64,000 bases of DNA from Muricomes sp049840515 (GTDB lineage Bacteria > Bacillota > Clostridia > Lachnospirales > Lachnospiraceae). The DNA is taken from positions 1-64,000 of the forward strand of contig JASGKW010000021.1 of assembly GCA_049840515.1 (NCBI GenBank). The letters are read 5' to 3'. Within the stretch, counting starts at the first letter, position 1. The number at the start of each line of letters is the position of its first letter. The notes beneath the pieces were generated by a model. It saw only the letters and a program-made list of their open reading frames with translations. It made no database searches and had not been told where the DNA came from. Position numbers and translations under genes: made by a program. Below, piece after piece: positions 43,438 through 51,176 of this stretch.

Positions 43438-44289
43438 CTATTTTACCTTATTATCGCATCCGCATACTTTCATACGTCCCATAACCAGGGACTTCACTGC
43501 TTCCATACCTACAGTACCCAGCTTTTTCGGGTCAATAGTATCAGGAGCTTCGGCGAGCAGTTTTTTTACAGCGGCTGTATATGCCGCACGCAGTTCTGTG
43601 GCAAAGTTTACCTTACACATACCGCGCTGTACGCACTCACTTACATCCTCATCGGTCAGGCCGGAGGAACCGTGAAGTACCAGCGGCACAGATACAACTT
43701 TCTTAACCTCGGATATCCTCTCCTTGTCCAGTACAGGAGTTCCCTCATAAAAACCGTGAGCAGTTCCAATTGCAATTGCAAGAGATGTGACGCCTGTCCT
43801 CTCCACGAATTCTTTTGCTTCTGACGGGTCTGTGTTCGTATCCAGCTCTGCTTCCAAATCATCTTCCTTGCCACCTACCTTGCCAAGCTCCGCTTCAACC
43901 GGGATTCCAATTGCTCTTGCCACATCAGCTACTTTCTTGCTGACAGCAATATTGTTCTCAAAATCTTCGTGGGAACCGTCAATCATAACAGAAGTATATC
44001 CCGCTTTCATCGCCTGGACAGCCAGCTCAAAACTGCTGCCGTGATCCAGATGCAGACACACCGGGACAGTCGCTTTCTTAGCCTCCGCCGCCACAATCGC
44101 AGCATAAGTCTCCAGAGAACCATATTTTATAGTAGATGGAGTCGTCTGAAGCATAACCGGTGCACGCAATTCCTCTGCGGCAGAAAGAACTGCCTTCACC
44201 ATCTCCATATTCTCCACGTTAAAAGCACACACTGCATATCCGCCCGCCTGGGCATCCTGTAACATTTGTTCTGATGTAACTAATGGCAT
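43438..44289 (-). CDS. gatY: Class II tagatose/fructose-bisphosphate aldolase GatY/KbaY
   Basis: Zinc-dependent aldolase, 283 residues, that splits tagatose-1,6-bisphosphate (or fructose analogue) into triose phosphates. It has the motif VCLHLDHGSSFELAVQAMKAGYTSVMIDGSHEDFENN with His-Asp-His zinc residues. The second zinc His is in TAHGFYEG, LVLHGSSGL holds another zinc His, and VNFATELRAAYT forms the phosphate loop. The presence of gatZ in the same operon favours tagatose bisphosphate. AAAGGAGG precedes the ATG at 44289. This is the first gene of the operon, with its own promoter and LacI-type operator. Confidence 0.93.
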   Translation of the reverse strand: MPLVTSEQMLQDAQAGGYAVCAFNVENMEMVKAVLSAAEELRAPVMLQTTPSTIKYGSLETYAAIVAAEAKKATVPVCLHLDHGSSFELAVQAMKAGYTSVMIDGSHEDFENNIAVSKKVADVARAIGIPVEAELGKVGGKEDDLEAELDTNTDPSEAKEFVERTGVTSLAIAIGTAHGFYEGTPVLDKERISEVKKVVSVPLVLHGSSGLTDEDVSECVQRGMCKVNFATELRAAYTAAVKKLLAEAPDTIDPKKLGTVGMEAVKSLVMGRMKVCGCDNKVK

Positions 44290-44313
44290 ATAAATATCCT
44301 CCTTTGGTCGAAG

Positions 44314-44327
44314 CCGAAACGTTTCGG
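44314..44327 (-). promoter_or_regulatory. LacI-family operator before gatY
   Basis: CCGAAACGTTTCGG is a perfect 14-base palindrome with central CG, the typical form of LacI/GalR operators and related to catabolite-responsive elements. It lies between the -10 box and the ribosome site of gatY, where a bound repressor would block transcription. The LacI protein encoded in the operon is the obvious candidate. Confidence 0.75.
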
Positions 44328-44344
44328 TTACGTTTTATATTTAT

Positions 44345-44373
44345 ATAATAATTGTGTTTTCCTGAATTGTCAA
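44345..44373 (-). promoter_or_regulatory. Sigma-A promoter of the gatY operon
   Basis: TTGACA (44368-44373), a 17-base spacer and TATTAT (44345-44350) on the minus strand, followed by the operator at 44314-44327. Confidence 0.75.
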
Positions 44374-44423
44374 TTGCTATTTGTCCATTGAGGAAGACCA
44401 GACAGATATATAGGCTCACCTGT

Positions 44424-44472
44424 CAAAAAAAGTGCGGATTCGCAATATTTTTCAAGCGAACCTGCACTTTTC
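44424..44472 (-). terminator. Terminator of the fucA-deoR operon
   Basis: AAAAGTGCGGATTCGC (44428-44443) pairs with GCGAACCTGCACTTTT (44456-44471) with two mismatches, and T-runs follow on the minus strand. It separates deoR from gatY. Confidence 0.78.
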
Positions 44473-44498
44473 TGAGAGTAGTCTCTCTGTCATATCCT

Positions 44499-45263
44499 TT
44501 ATTCTGGATAGACACACTCTATCCCTAATTCTTCAAATTTCCTGAGCCATATATCATTCGGCTTTTCATCGGTGACAAGAGTTGTAATATCCTCCAGCAT
44601 TGCAATCGCAGTAAATGCTGTCTTGTCAAATTTACTGCCGTCCACTGCAAGGATTTTCTCTTTTCCCGCTTCCAGCATGGTTCTTTTATTATCCGCATGA
44701 AGCTCGTCAGAATCTGTAATGCCTGCCCTAATGTCAACACCTTTGCATGAAATAATAGCCTTGTCCACATGATATGAGCGGAGCATTTTGTCTGTCTGCG
44801 GACCTGCAAGAGCAAATGACCCTTCTCTTGACTCACCTCCGGTTGACAGCACTTTCCAGTCAGGCACATCAAACAATTCAATAATAATTTCAATTGAATT
44901 TGTAATTAAGGTGAGATTTTTCTTGTCCTTTAATGCTTTTACAATATATATTGCCGTTGAGCTGGCATCCAGCATTATACTGTCCCCGTCATGTACCAGG
45001 GTATTCATCAGCTCCGCAATGCGCTGTTTCCCTGTTACATTGCGGTTTTTCCTGATATTAAAAGGTAAATCAATACTGACATTTTCATTAATCACAGCGC
45101 CGCCGTAACTCTTAATGGCATAGCCGTCATTCACCAGCTTCTCTAAATCCCGGCGGATGGTCTCCTCAGAAACCTCATATATCTGGCTGAGTTCGCTGAC
45201 CACTACACGCCGTTCAGTCTGAAGTTTTTCTAATATTTCATTGCGTCTCTCTATTGCCAGCAT
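44499..45263 (-). CDS. DeoR-family transcriptional regulator
   Basis: A 254-residue sugar-phosphate-responsive repressor. The N-terminal winged helix (RRNEILEKLQTERRVVVSELSQIYEVSEETIRRDLEKL) is the DeoR signature, and the C-terminal DeoRC domain has FALAGPQTDKMLRSYHVDKAIISCKGVD and the effector-site GITDSDELHADNKRTMLEAG. It lies 29 bases after fucA in the same direction, so it most likely controls fucA, its own gene and perhaps neighbours, with a fuculose or fuculose-phosphate effector (inference). Confidence 0.9.
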   Translation of the reverse strand: MLAIERRNEILEKLQTERRVVVSELSQIYEVSEETIRRDLEKLVNDGYAIKSYGGAVINENVSIDLPFNIRKNRNVTGKQRIAELMNTLVHDGDSIMLDASSTAIYIVKALKDKKNLTLITNSIEIIIELFDVPDWKVLSTGGESREGSFALAGPQTDKMLRSYHVDKAIISCKGVDIRAGITDSDELHADNKRTMLEAGKEKILAVDGSKFDKTAFTAIAMLEDITTLVTDEKPNDIWLRKFEELGIECVYPE

Positions 45264-45292
45264 GTTATTGTCTCCCAGAGTGGTTCGCTCTA

Positions 45293-45964
45293 TTATTCAG
45301 TTGCAGGATGCTTTCCAGGAAGGCCCATTTGTCTTCTCATCTCATACAGCTTTTCTACCTGGCTTTCATTTAATAACTGAGGTCCGCCCAGCATCTTTGA
45401 CTGATATAACAGACGTGCATAAAATTCCACAGACTCCATCTTATGGTAAGCATTTAATAAAGAGTCAGAGTAGGTAAGTGCTCCGTGGTTCTCCAAAAGC
45501 ACTGCGTCATAATGCTGTAAATGTTCAGAAATTGCATCCGGAATTTCCATTGTAGACGGTGTGCCATATTTTGCAATGGGAACAGCTCCCAAAAAGATAA
45601 CAGCTTCCGGCATGATTGGCTCTGTCAATGGGATTCCGGCAATTGCAAATGATGTAGCGTACAGAGGATGAGCATGTACTACAGACTTAACGTCCGGTCT
45701 CTCCTGGTATACACGCATATGCATTTTAATCTCGGATGATGGCTTAAATCCCTCATTTGCTTCAATAACATTGCCCTGTGCATCCACTTTACAAATGTAT
45801 TCTGGTGTCATAAAGCCTTTGCTTACACCTGTCGGTGTACATAAAAATTCGTTGTCATTCAGTTTTACAGAAAAGTTGCCGTCATTTGAAGCGACCATTC
45901 CGCGGTTATAAACTCTTCTTCCGATTTCACACATTTGCTCTTTGATTTCGTATTCATTTTGCAT
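45293..45964 (-). CDS. fucA: L-fuculose-phosphate aldolase (class II aldolase/adducin)
   Basis: This zinc aldolase, 223 residues, cleaves L-fuculose-1-phosphate (or related ketose-1-phosphates) to dihydroxyacetone phosphate and lactaldehyde. The substrate motifs ASNDGNFSVKL and TPTGVSKGF, the metal motif VVHAHPLYATSF (His-x-His), the catalytic Glu in EPIMPEAVIFLG and the third His in LLENHGALTYS are all seen. AAGGAGG precedes the ATG at 45964. It is the first gene of fucA-deoR. Together with the RhaB-like kinase at 35693 it could form a fucose or rhamnose route, but isomerases are not in this window. Confidence 0.92.
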   Translation of the reverse strand: MQNEYEIKEQMCEIGRRVYNRGMVASNDGNFSVKLNDNEFLCTPTGVSKGFMTPEYICKVDAQGNVIEANEGFKPSSEIKMHMRVYQERPDVKSVVHAHPLYATSFAIAGIPLTEPIMPEAVIFLGAVPIAKYGTPSTMEIPDAISEHLQHYDAVLLENHGALTYSDSLLNAYHKMESVEFYARLLYQSKMLGGPQLLNESQVEKLYEMRRQMGLPGKHPATE

Positions 45965-46027
45965 TTTACTTTCCTCCTTGGATTATCCAGACAAACCACA
46001 TATTTGTTTTCCGTTGTTTCTAACTCG

Positions 46028-46079
46028 ATATTACCACATAAATTCACATTGGTCAACTTGTTTTTATGTTGTTTTTGTT
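46028..46079 (-). promoter_or_regulatory. fucA promoter with direct-repeat operator
   Basis: Minus-strand TTGACC (46051-46056), a 17-base spacer and TAATAT (46028-46033) form the promoter. Directly upstream lie two direct repeats with 11-base period, TTGTTTTTATG (46058-46068) and TTGTTTTTGTT (46069-46079) on the plus strand. Such repeats suit a DeoR-type regulator, but a functional link is inference. Confidence 0.5.
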
Positions 46080-46153
46080 GTGTTCTTCCCTGTAATACCT
46101 CATTTATCACAAACCATCAATGCACCATTTTCCACACTAAACTCCAGAAATAT

Positions 46154-46471
46154 TCAGGATGCAAAGCTCATCCTGTACTTAAGCAGCCTTACATTCTGTC
46201 TGCCTGCTCTCTCACAAAATCCGCCGGGAAGATATTCTTCCTGATTTACAATCAGTGTGTCCAGCGGCATGGCCAAAATCTGAGACAGTGTGTAAAAATT
46301 ATCCAGAGAAGGGAGTGTCCTCCCACAAAACCACGCATAAATCGACTGGGGCGAGCCAAGCCCCATATACTCACAGAGTGTCTTCACAGAAATCTTCCTC
46401 ACTTTACAGATATAACGCAGCCAATTTCCCGTTCTTGCCATATTGATTCCAGGATACTGTTTTCTCTCCAT
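46154..46471 (-). CDS. Small helix-turn-helix (XRE-like) regulator
   Basis: This 105-residue DNA-binding protein has an HTH spanning about 15-65 (LRYICKVRKISVKTLCEYMGLGSPQSIYAWFCGRTLPSLDNF), with YTLSQILAMPLDTLI as the trailing helix of an XRE-type fold. The rest is a short basic tail. GGGAGGTGGCAGC precedes the ATG at 46471. It stands alone on the minus strand, divergent from the LysE-type gene, so it may control that exporter. The target is not established. Confidence 0.8.
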   Translation of the reverse strand: MERKQYPGINMARTGNWLRYICKVRKISVKTLCEYMGLGSPQSIYAWFCGRTLPSLDNFYTLSQILAMPLDTLIVNQEEYLPGGFCERAGRQNVRLLKYRMSFAS

Positions 46472-46660
46472 TCAGCTGCCACCTCCCATGTTTTCTTATA
46501 TATTATCATAGCACAGAGAAAGAATATTTATCCACTGGTTAATGTGTCAAGCAGTTTATACTTCAAATGAGCATGTCAATAACGAGGGAACGATTGGACT
46601 TTTGAACAATATCTGGTCCTTATCTTCCGTTTCTCCCTCTGTTTATGTCTATAATGCACA

Positions 46661-46689
46661 TTGTCCCTTGCAGATTTCACTGCTATAAT
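46661..46689 (+). promoter_or_regulatory. Sigma-A promoter of the LysE-family gene
   Basis: TTGTCC (46661-46666), a 17-base spacer and TATAAT (46684-46689) lie 41 bases before the start codon at 46730. Confidence 0.65.
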
Positions 46690-46729
46690 AAATATAAAAC
46701 TCTAAATACAAAGGAATGAATTTTAAAAA

Positions 46730-47323
46730 ATGCTTACAATGCCAGGATATGTTATTGGAAATCTTCTAGTTTACGCCATCATTAATGCTTTTACACCAGG
46801 ACCGGGAAATATTCTGGCTCTAAATACTGTGACAAACTATGGTTATCGAAAAGGACGCCCGCTGTTTTGGGGGATTTTCTTAGGATACTATGTTGTACAG
46901 ACTATCTGTGCAATTTTTGTTTACGGCGTCAGCACTCTGCTGCCAAATGTACTGGGGATTATGAAATATATTGGTGCCGCCTATATTTTGTGGCTGGCTG
47001 TTCACATTGCCATCAGCAGGCCCGCCGCAGAAAATGTGGAACAATCCGCATCCTTTATGAAAGGATTTCTGCTTCAGTTTGTAAATGTAAAAATCTACCT
47101 GTTTGGAATTACTGTGCACACGGGATATGTCACAGGCTACAGCAGCGCTTTTCCTGTACTGCTCTTCTTTGCATTTGTCATTGCAACCATAGGCACTATA
47201 GCCACAGCCACCTGGATTGGCATGGGAATGTTAATACAGCAGGTTTACGAGAAACATTACCGAATCATTAACATCCTTTTGGCCCTGTCCTTATTGGAGT
47301 GTGTCTACAGCATGTTAAAGTAA
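46730..47323 (+). CDS. LysE/RhtB-family amino-acid exporter
   Basis: This 197-residue membrane protein has about six hydrophobic segments and the family signature NAFTPGPGNILALNTVTNYGYRKGRPLFWGIFLGY near the N-terminus, which is diagnostic of LysE/RhtB translocators. The ATG at 46730 has AAGGA 15 bases upstream, so a slightly later start (MPG at 46739) is possible. It lies divergently from the HTH gene and before a strong terminator. The amino acid exported is not predictable. Confidence 0.85.
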   Translation: MLTMPGYVIGNLLVYAIINAFTPGPGNILALNTVTNYGYRKGRPLFWGIFLGYYVVQTICAIFVYGVSTLLPNVLGIMKYIGAAYILWLAVHIAISRPAAENVEQSASFMKGFLLQFVNVKIYLFGITVHTGYVTGYSSAFPVLLFFAFVIATIGTIATATWIGMGMLIQQVYEKHYRIINILLALSLLECVYSMLK

Positions 47324-47347
47324 TAAAGAATGTTTTTTGTGTATACA

Positions 47348-47376
47348 AAGAGAGTCCGGATTATCCGGACTCTTTT
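47348..47376. terminator. Bidirectional terminator, LysE gene / phosphoglucomutase
   Basis: AGAGTCCGGA (47351-47360) pairs perfectly with TCCGGACTCT (47364-47373), loop TTA, with TTTT on the plus strand and an A-run on the other side. It ends both convergent genes. Confidence 0.85.
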
Positions 47377-47402
47377 CATGTCTGCAGCCGCCTCTTGGGC
47401 GT

Positions 47403-49120
47403 CTATTTCACTTTATTCAACTGTGTCAGCACATCATCCTTCACTCTTCGGATGACTGCATCCGCCTCTTTTTCCGTCTCTCCTTTTACATAGAAGTACA
47501 GTTTTACTTTTGGCTCCGTGCCGGACGGGCGCACCGAAAACCACATTTCATTTCCCAAAACAAATTTCAGCACATTTGATTTGCTGATATCCTGATAACC
47601 ATTCTGATAGTCAATCACATTTTCCACCTTCAGCCCGCCAAATTCTGTAAAATGTTCTTTTCTGAAAGTTTCCATCATACGGCCAATACGTTTCGCCCCT
47701 GCAAGGCCTTCTAATACAGGAGACACCTGCTCTTCTTTATAGTAACCATACTGTTCATACAATTCGTAAAGCACCTCATAAAGGGTTCTCTGGTGTTTTC
47801 TATAAAATGCTGCCGCCTCACAGACAAGCATGGCCGCACTTATGCCATCTTTATCCCGGACCTCTTCGCTTAATGCATAGCCAATACTCTCTTCATAGCC
47901 AAATAAATATTGAAATCCATTTTTCTGCAATTCTGGTATTTTTCCGCAAATGTTTTTAAAGCCGGTCAATGTCTCAAACATTTCCACACCGTACTCTTTC
48001 CCTATTGCAGCTCCCATATCTCCTGTCACAATCGACTTTATCATAGCCGGGCGCGCCGGGATTCTGCCCGTCTCTTTTAATCCTTCCAGCAAATAGTGGA
48101 TTAAAATGACCCCTGTCTGATTGCCGTTTAAGGCAACGTAATTCCCTCTTGCATCCCTCACTTCAACGGCCATCCTGTCCGCATCAGGGTCTGTGGCTAT
48201 CAATACATCTGCTTCCACATTGTATCCCAGCCTTTCCGCAAGGGTAAATGCCTTTCTGTCCTCTGGATTTGGATAACCCACTGTAGCGAAATCCGGGTCT
48301 GGATCTTTCTGCTCAGGTACAATATGGATATCCGAGAAACCCAGCTCCTGCAAAATTATCTGCACTGGTTTGCTGCCCGCACCATTGAGGGGCGTGTAGA
48401 CGATAGGAATGCTTTTGTCCAAATCAGCATCCTTCCGGATTGCCAGAGATTTTACCAGATTCATGTAATCACGGTCCATCTGTTCAGAAATAATTGTAAT
48501 CTGCTTTCTATTTACCGCTTCATCAAAGTTTGCACGCCTAACTCCGTCAAACATGTCAACCCGGAAAATCTTTTCAGACATCCCATCCGCAATCTCCTCT
48601 ATCACCTGTGCCCCATTTTCCCAGTACACTTTATATCCGTTGTATTGCTTGGGATTGTGGCTTGCGGTAATATTAATTCCGGCTGCCGCTTTTAACTGAC
48701 GGATTGCATAAGACAAGCCGGGGTTGGGCGCAGAGATTCAAAAATAAATACATTGATTTCATTTGCCGCCAAGACCTCCGCTGCAAGTGCGGCAAATTCT
48801 CTGGAAAAATGACGGCAGTCGTAAGCGATGACCACACCTCTTTGTTTGTATTGTTCACCCTTACCTGAAATAAAATCTGCTATCCCCTGAGTCACTTTTC
48901 CAACCATGATTTCATTCATTCGATTGGTTCCCGCCCCCAGCTTTCCTCTAAGTCCCGCTGTGCCAAACTCAAGTTCCTTGCAGAAACGTTCTTCAATTTC
49001 TTCTGTATTGTCCTTTATTTCCTCCAGCTCATACTGTATGGACTCATATCCTTTTAACTTATCCAGCCATTGTAAATAAACCTGACCTGCCTCTGTATCA
49101 TACTCTTTTGACATTTCCAT
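47403..49120 (-). CDS. pgcA: Phosphoglucomutase/phosphomannomutase, frameshifted
   Basis: Alpha-phosphohexomutase of about 572 residues interconverting hexose 1- and 6-phosphates. The N-terminal frame (49120 on) carries FGTAGLRGKLGAGTNRMNEIMVGKVTQG. The active-site serine region GINITASHNPKQYNGYKVYW and the metal motif VLIATDPDADRMAV follow in the second frame, then IKSIVTGDMGAAIGKEYGVEMFETLTGFK and the phosphate-binding VRPSGTEPKVKLY. The two frames meet near 48716-48728, where a run of C reads CCCC; adding one C restores TPGLSYAIRQ. Sequencing error is likely. Several clustered ATGs (49123, 49120, 49114) make the start uncertain. Confidence 0.88.
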
Positions 49121-49124
49121 CATC

Positions 49125-49925
49125 TCACTTTCGAATAATATTGCCTTCCCGCCTCGGAGCCGTCCTTTTGTATGTGACTGCCGGATATCCGGCAAGCATG
49201 CAACAGACTACCTCTTTTTCACCCACACCCAGCCACTCTTTTAGTTTGGGACTTGCATTTACCACTCTCTCCATATAGCCGCTGAATAAAACACCAAGCC
49301 CTTCTGCCACCGCCATATTTTCTATGTTTGCTGCCACCAGCCCGCCGTCCAGCGGATGATTTTCAGTGGAGATAGCTAAAAATGCCGGGGCATTAAAAAG
49401 AAAGGTATCATTTTTTGAATCTGCTTTCCATCTTTCATAAAAAACCCCAAATACTCTGGCATACAGAGGTGCCTCTTTTTTAATGGTTTCCAAAATCTCC
49501 GGCATCGTCTCCCACAGCAGACTTCTGAATTCCTCCATTTTGTCCTGGACAAAAATAAAAGTGCTTGCCTGCTCATTCTTGGCTGTGGCTGTATAACGCC
49601 CCGCATCCAGTAAATGTTTTATCTTTTCTTCTTCTATTTTCTTTGGTTTAAAATTGCGAATACTACGCCTGAACTTTATGGCGTGCAGCAGGTTTTCCGG
49701 TTTTACACGGAATGTCTCTGCATCATATTCTTCCACATCCCACATATCATATTCAGGAATCGAGACTGCACTTGCGGGACAAATCGCGACACAGTGCCCG
49801 CATTGAATGCAGGGCCCTTTATTTTCAGCTTTCCCCGCAGCTATCTGAATAACTCCTCCCGGACAGTCTTTGACACATGCCCCACAGCCAGTGCACAACT
49901 CTTGATTAAACAATACCATACTCAT
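49125..49925 (-). CDS. Ferredoxin-nitroreductase fusion protein
   Basis: This 266-residue protein has two N-terminal [4Fe-4S] motifs (CTGCGACVKDCPGG and CIQCGHCVAICPAS) and a C-terminal nitroreductase domain starting FRRSIRNFKPKKIEEEKIKHLLDAG. FMN-binding features are FRRSIR and GLVAANIENMAVAEGLGVLFSG. The ATG at 49925 (or 49919) has AAAGGGGA upstream. The gene is divergent from the small ferredoxin at 50164 and shares an overlapping promoter region with it. The enzyme probably takes electrons from reduced ferredoxin; the substrate is unknown. Confidence 0.9.
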   Translation of the reverse strand: MSMVLFNQELCTGCGACVKDCPGGVIQIAAGKAENKGPCIQCGHCVAICPASAVSIPEYDMWDVEEYDAETFRVKPENLLHAIKFRRSIRNFKPKKIEEEKIKHLLDAGRYTATAKNEQASTFIFVQDKMEEFRSLLWETMPEILETIKKEAPLYARVFGVFYERWKADSKNDTFLFNAPAFLAISTENHPLDGGLVAANIENMAVAEGLGVLFSGYMERVVNASPKLKEWLGVGEKEVVCCMLAGYPAVTYKRTAPRREGNIIRK

Positions 49926-49995
49926 TTCCCCTTTCTGATACCGGACGCCCTTGTTACATTCAGCCATAAGCTCGATTAGTTTAAACTGTAATTAA

Positions 49996-50036
49996 AGAAT
50001 ATCACAGTTCAAAAAGTTACGCAATCGTGATACAAT
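49996..50036. promoter_or_regulatory. Overlapping divergent promoters
   Basis: On the minus strand TTGCGT (50019-50024), 17 bases and TATTCT (49996-50001) face the ferredoxin-nitroreductase gene. On the plus strand TTCAAA (50008-50013), 17 bases and TACAAT (50031-50036) face the small ferredoxin. The two overlap, so the two genes may compete for polymerase or share a regulator. Confidence 0.4.
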
Positions 50037-50163
50037 ATATCCACTTCCCTGGAATGGGTTTGTCTGGGAAACCTTGTGATAATTTTTTATTTCCCCGGCA
50101 AATCTGTATTTCTTAAATCTACAGGGCAATACTATATGCAGTATTTGGAAAGGAGGGTTTTTC

Positions 50164-50349
50164 ATGAAAGCAGTCATTGACAGAGATGGATGTATCGGAT
50201 GCGGCCTTTGTGCAGAGACATGTCCAGACGTATTTTGTATGGCAGATGACGGACTTGCTGAAGTCTGTGGTGATGTCACTTCGGATACACAGGATTGTGC
50301 AACCGAAGCGGCTGATAACTGTCCAGTTAGCGTAATCAGTGTTGAATAG
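50164..50349 (+). CDS. Single-cluster [4Fe-4S] ferredoxin
   Basis: This is a 61-residue ferredoxin with one cluster. The cysteines CIGCGLC (positions 10-16), CPDVF (about 20) and the distal CPVSVI (about 54) fit a single [4Fe-4S] site; further cysteines (26, 35, 44) may form a disulfide as in related ferredoxins. AAAGGAGG precedes the ATG at 50164. It is the likely electron carrier of the divergent nitroreductase, though it may serve other enzymes. Confidence 0.9.
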   Translation: MKAVIDRDGCIGCGLCAETCPDVFCMADDGLAEVCGDVTSDTQDCATEAADNCPVSVISVE

Positions 50350-50376
50350 GCATACGATGTAATTTCTTACACATAA

Positions 50377-50408
50377 GATAAAGAGTCTGGCAAGCCAGAC
50401 TCTTTATC
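50377..50408 (+). terminator. Terminator of the ferredoxin gene
   Basis: GATAAAGAGTCTGGC (50377-50391) pairs perfectly with its complement (50394-50408) around AA. Part of this sequence is shared with 23447-23462. Confidence 0.85.
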
Positions 50409-50531
50409 TGAATCAATAATATATGATATATTTAAACGGAAAGCCAAATAGCTGACCCGAACCGAAATTTTATTAATAGAATATCCTTCTCCCTAATAGA
50501 CTGTAGTAAATCCCTGTTATGAGGTTTTCAT

Positions 50532-51176
50532 ATGCAGACTATTTGTCAAAAAGTTCTGGAAGATACCATGTATTCCAAGCAAACTCCTGTTTTCATCTAT
50601 AAAATATACTATCCTTGCTTTTTTACCCATTGCAGCAGAACCGCTGCCCACAACATCAACCAATATTATATTGCAGATTCTTTAAAAGCCGAAACCTACT
50701 GCCGGACCGTTCTGTATCCTCAGGCAGTTGAAACCGCCCGCTATATCGTAGATAAGACTCCGCCTTTCAACACTTATACTTTTGAATCCGTTTATAAAAT
50801 TACTTATAACCAGAATTGTATATCCAGCCTTTATTTTGACAGCTACACCTATATGGGCGGAGCACACGGCGGAACTTTGCGAAACTCCGACACCTGGAAC
50901 TTTTCCGATGGCAGCCGCATAACACTGGATGAATTTTATCCCCGGAGCGTCCCTTTCACAGAGCACATTTTCAAGAATATCAATCAGCAGATAGGTGAAC
51001 GTTTGAAAACTTCTCCCGGCTCTTATTTTGATAATTATGAGGAGCTGGTGCGCAGTGCTTTCCGGCCGGAAAATTACTTCTTAAAACCAGAAGGTATTGT
51101 TATCTTTTACCAGCAGTACGACATTGCGCCTTACTCCACCGGGATTCCTGAATTTGTTATCCCCTTTAAATTGTAA
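50532..51176 (+). CDS. DUF4163/DUF3298-type protein (RsiV-like)
   Basis: This 214-residue protein has a DUF4163-like region (IVDKTPPFNTYTFESVYKITYNQNCISSLYFDSYTYMGGAHG) and a DUF3298 C-terminal domain (LKPEGIVIFYQQYDIAPYSTGIPEFVIPF). The loop YMGGAHGGTLRNSDTWNFSDG is diagnostic of this family, whose best-known member is the lysozyme receptor RsiV. No signal peptide or transmembrane helix is seen at the N-terminus, so it appears cytoplasmic, or the start is misassigned. TGAGG precedes the ATG. Its stop overlaps the 3-prime end of lon on the other strand by 11 bases. Confidence 0.8.
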   Translation: MQTICQKVLEDTMYSKQTPVFIYKIYYPCFFTHCSRTAAHNINQYYIADSLKAETYCRTVLYPQAVETARYIVDKTPPFNTYTFESVYKITYNQNCISSLYFDSYTYMGGAHGGTLRNSDTWNFSDGSRITLDEFYPRSVPFTEHIFKNINQQIGERLKTSPGSYFDNYEELVRSAFRPENYFLKPEGIVIFYQQYDIAPYSTGIPEFVIPFKL

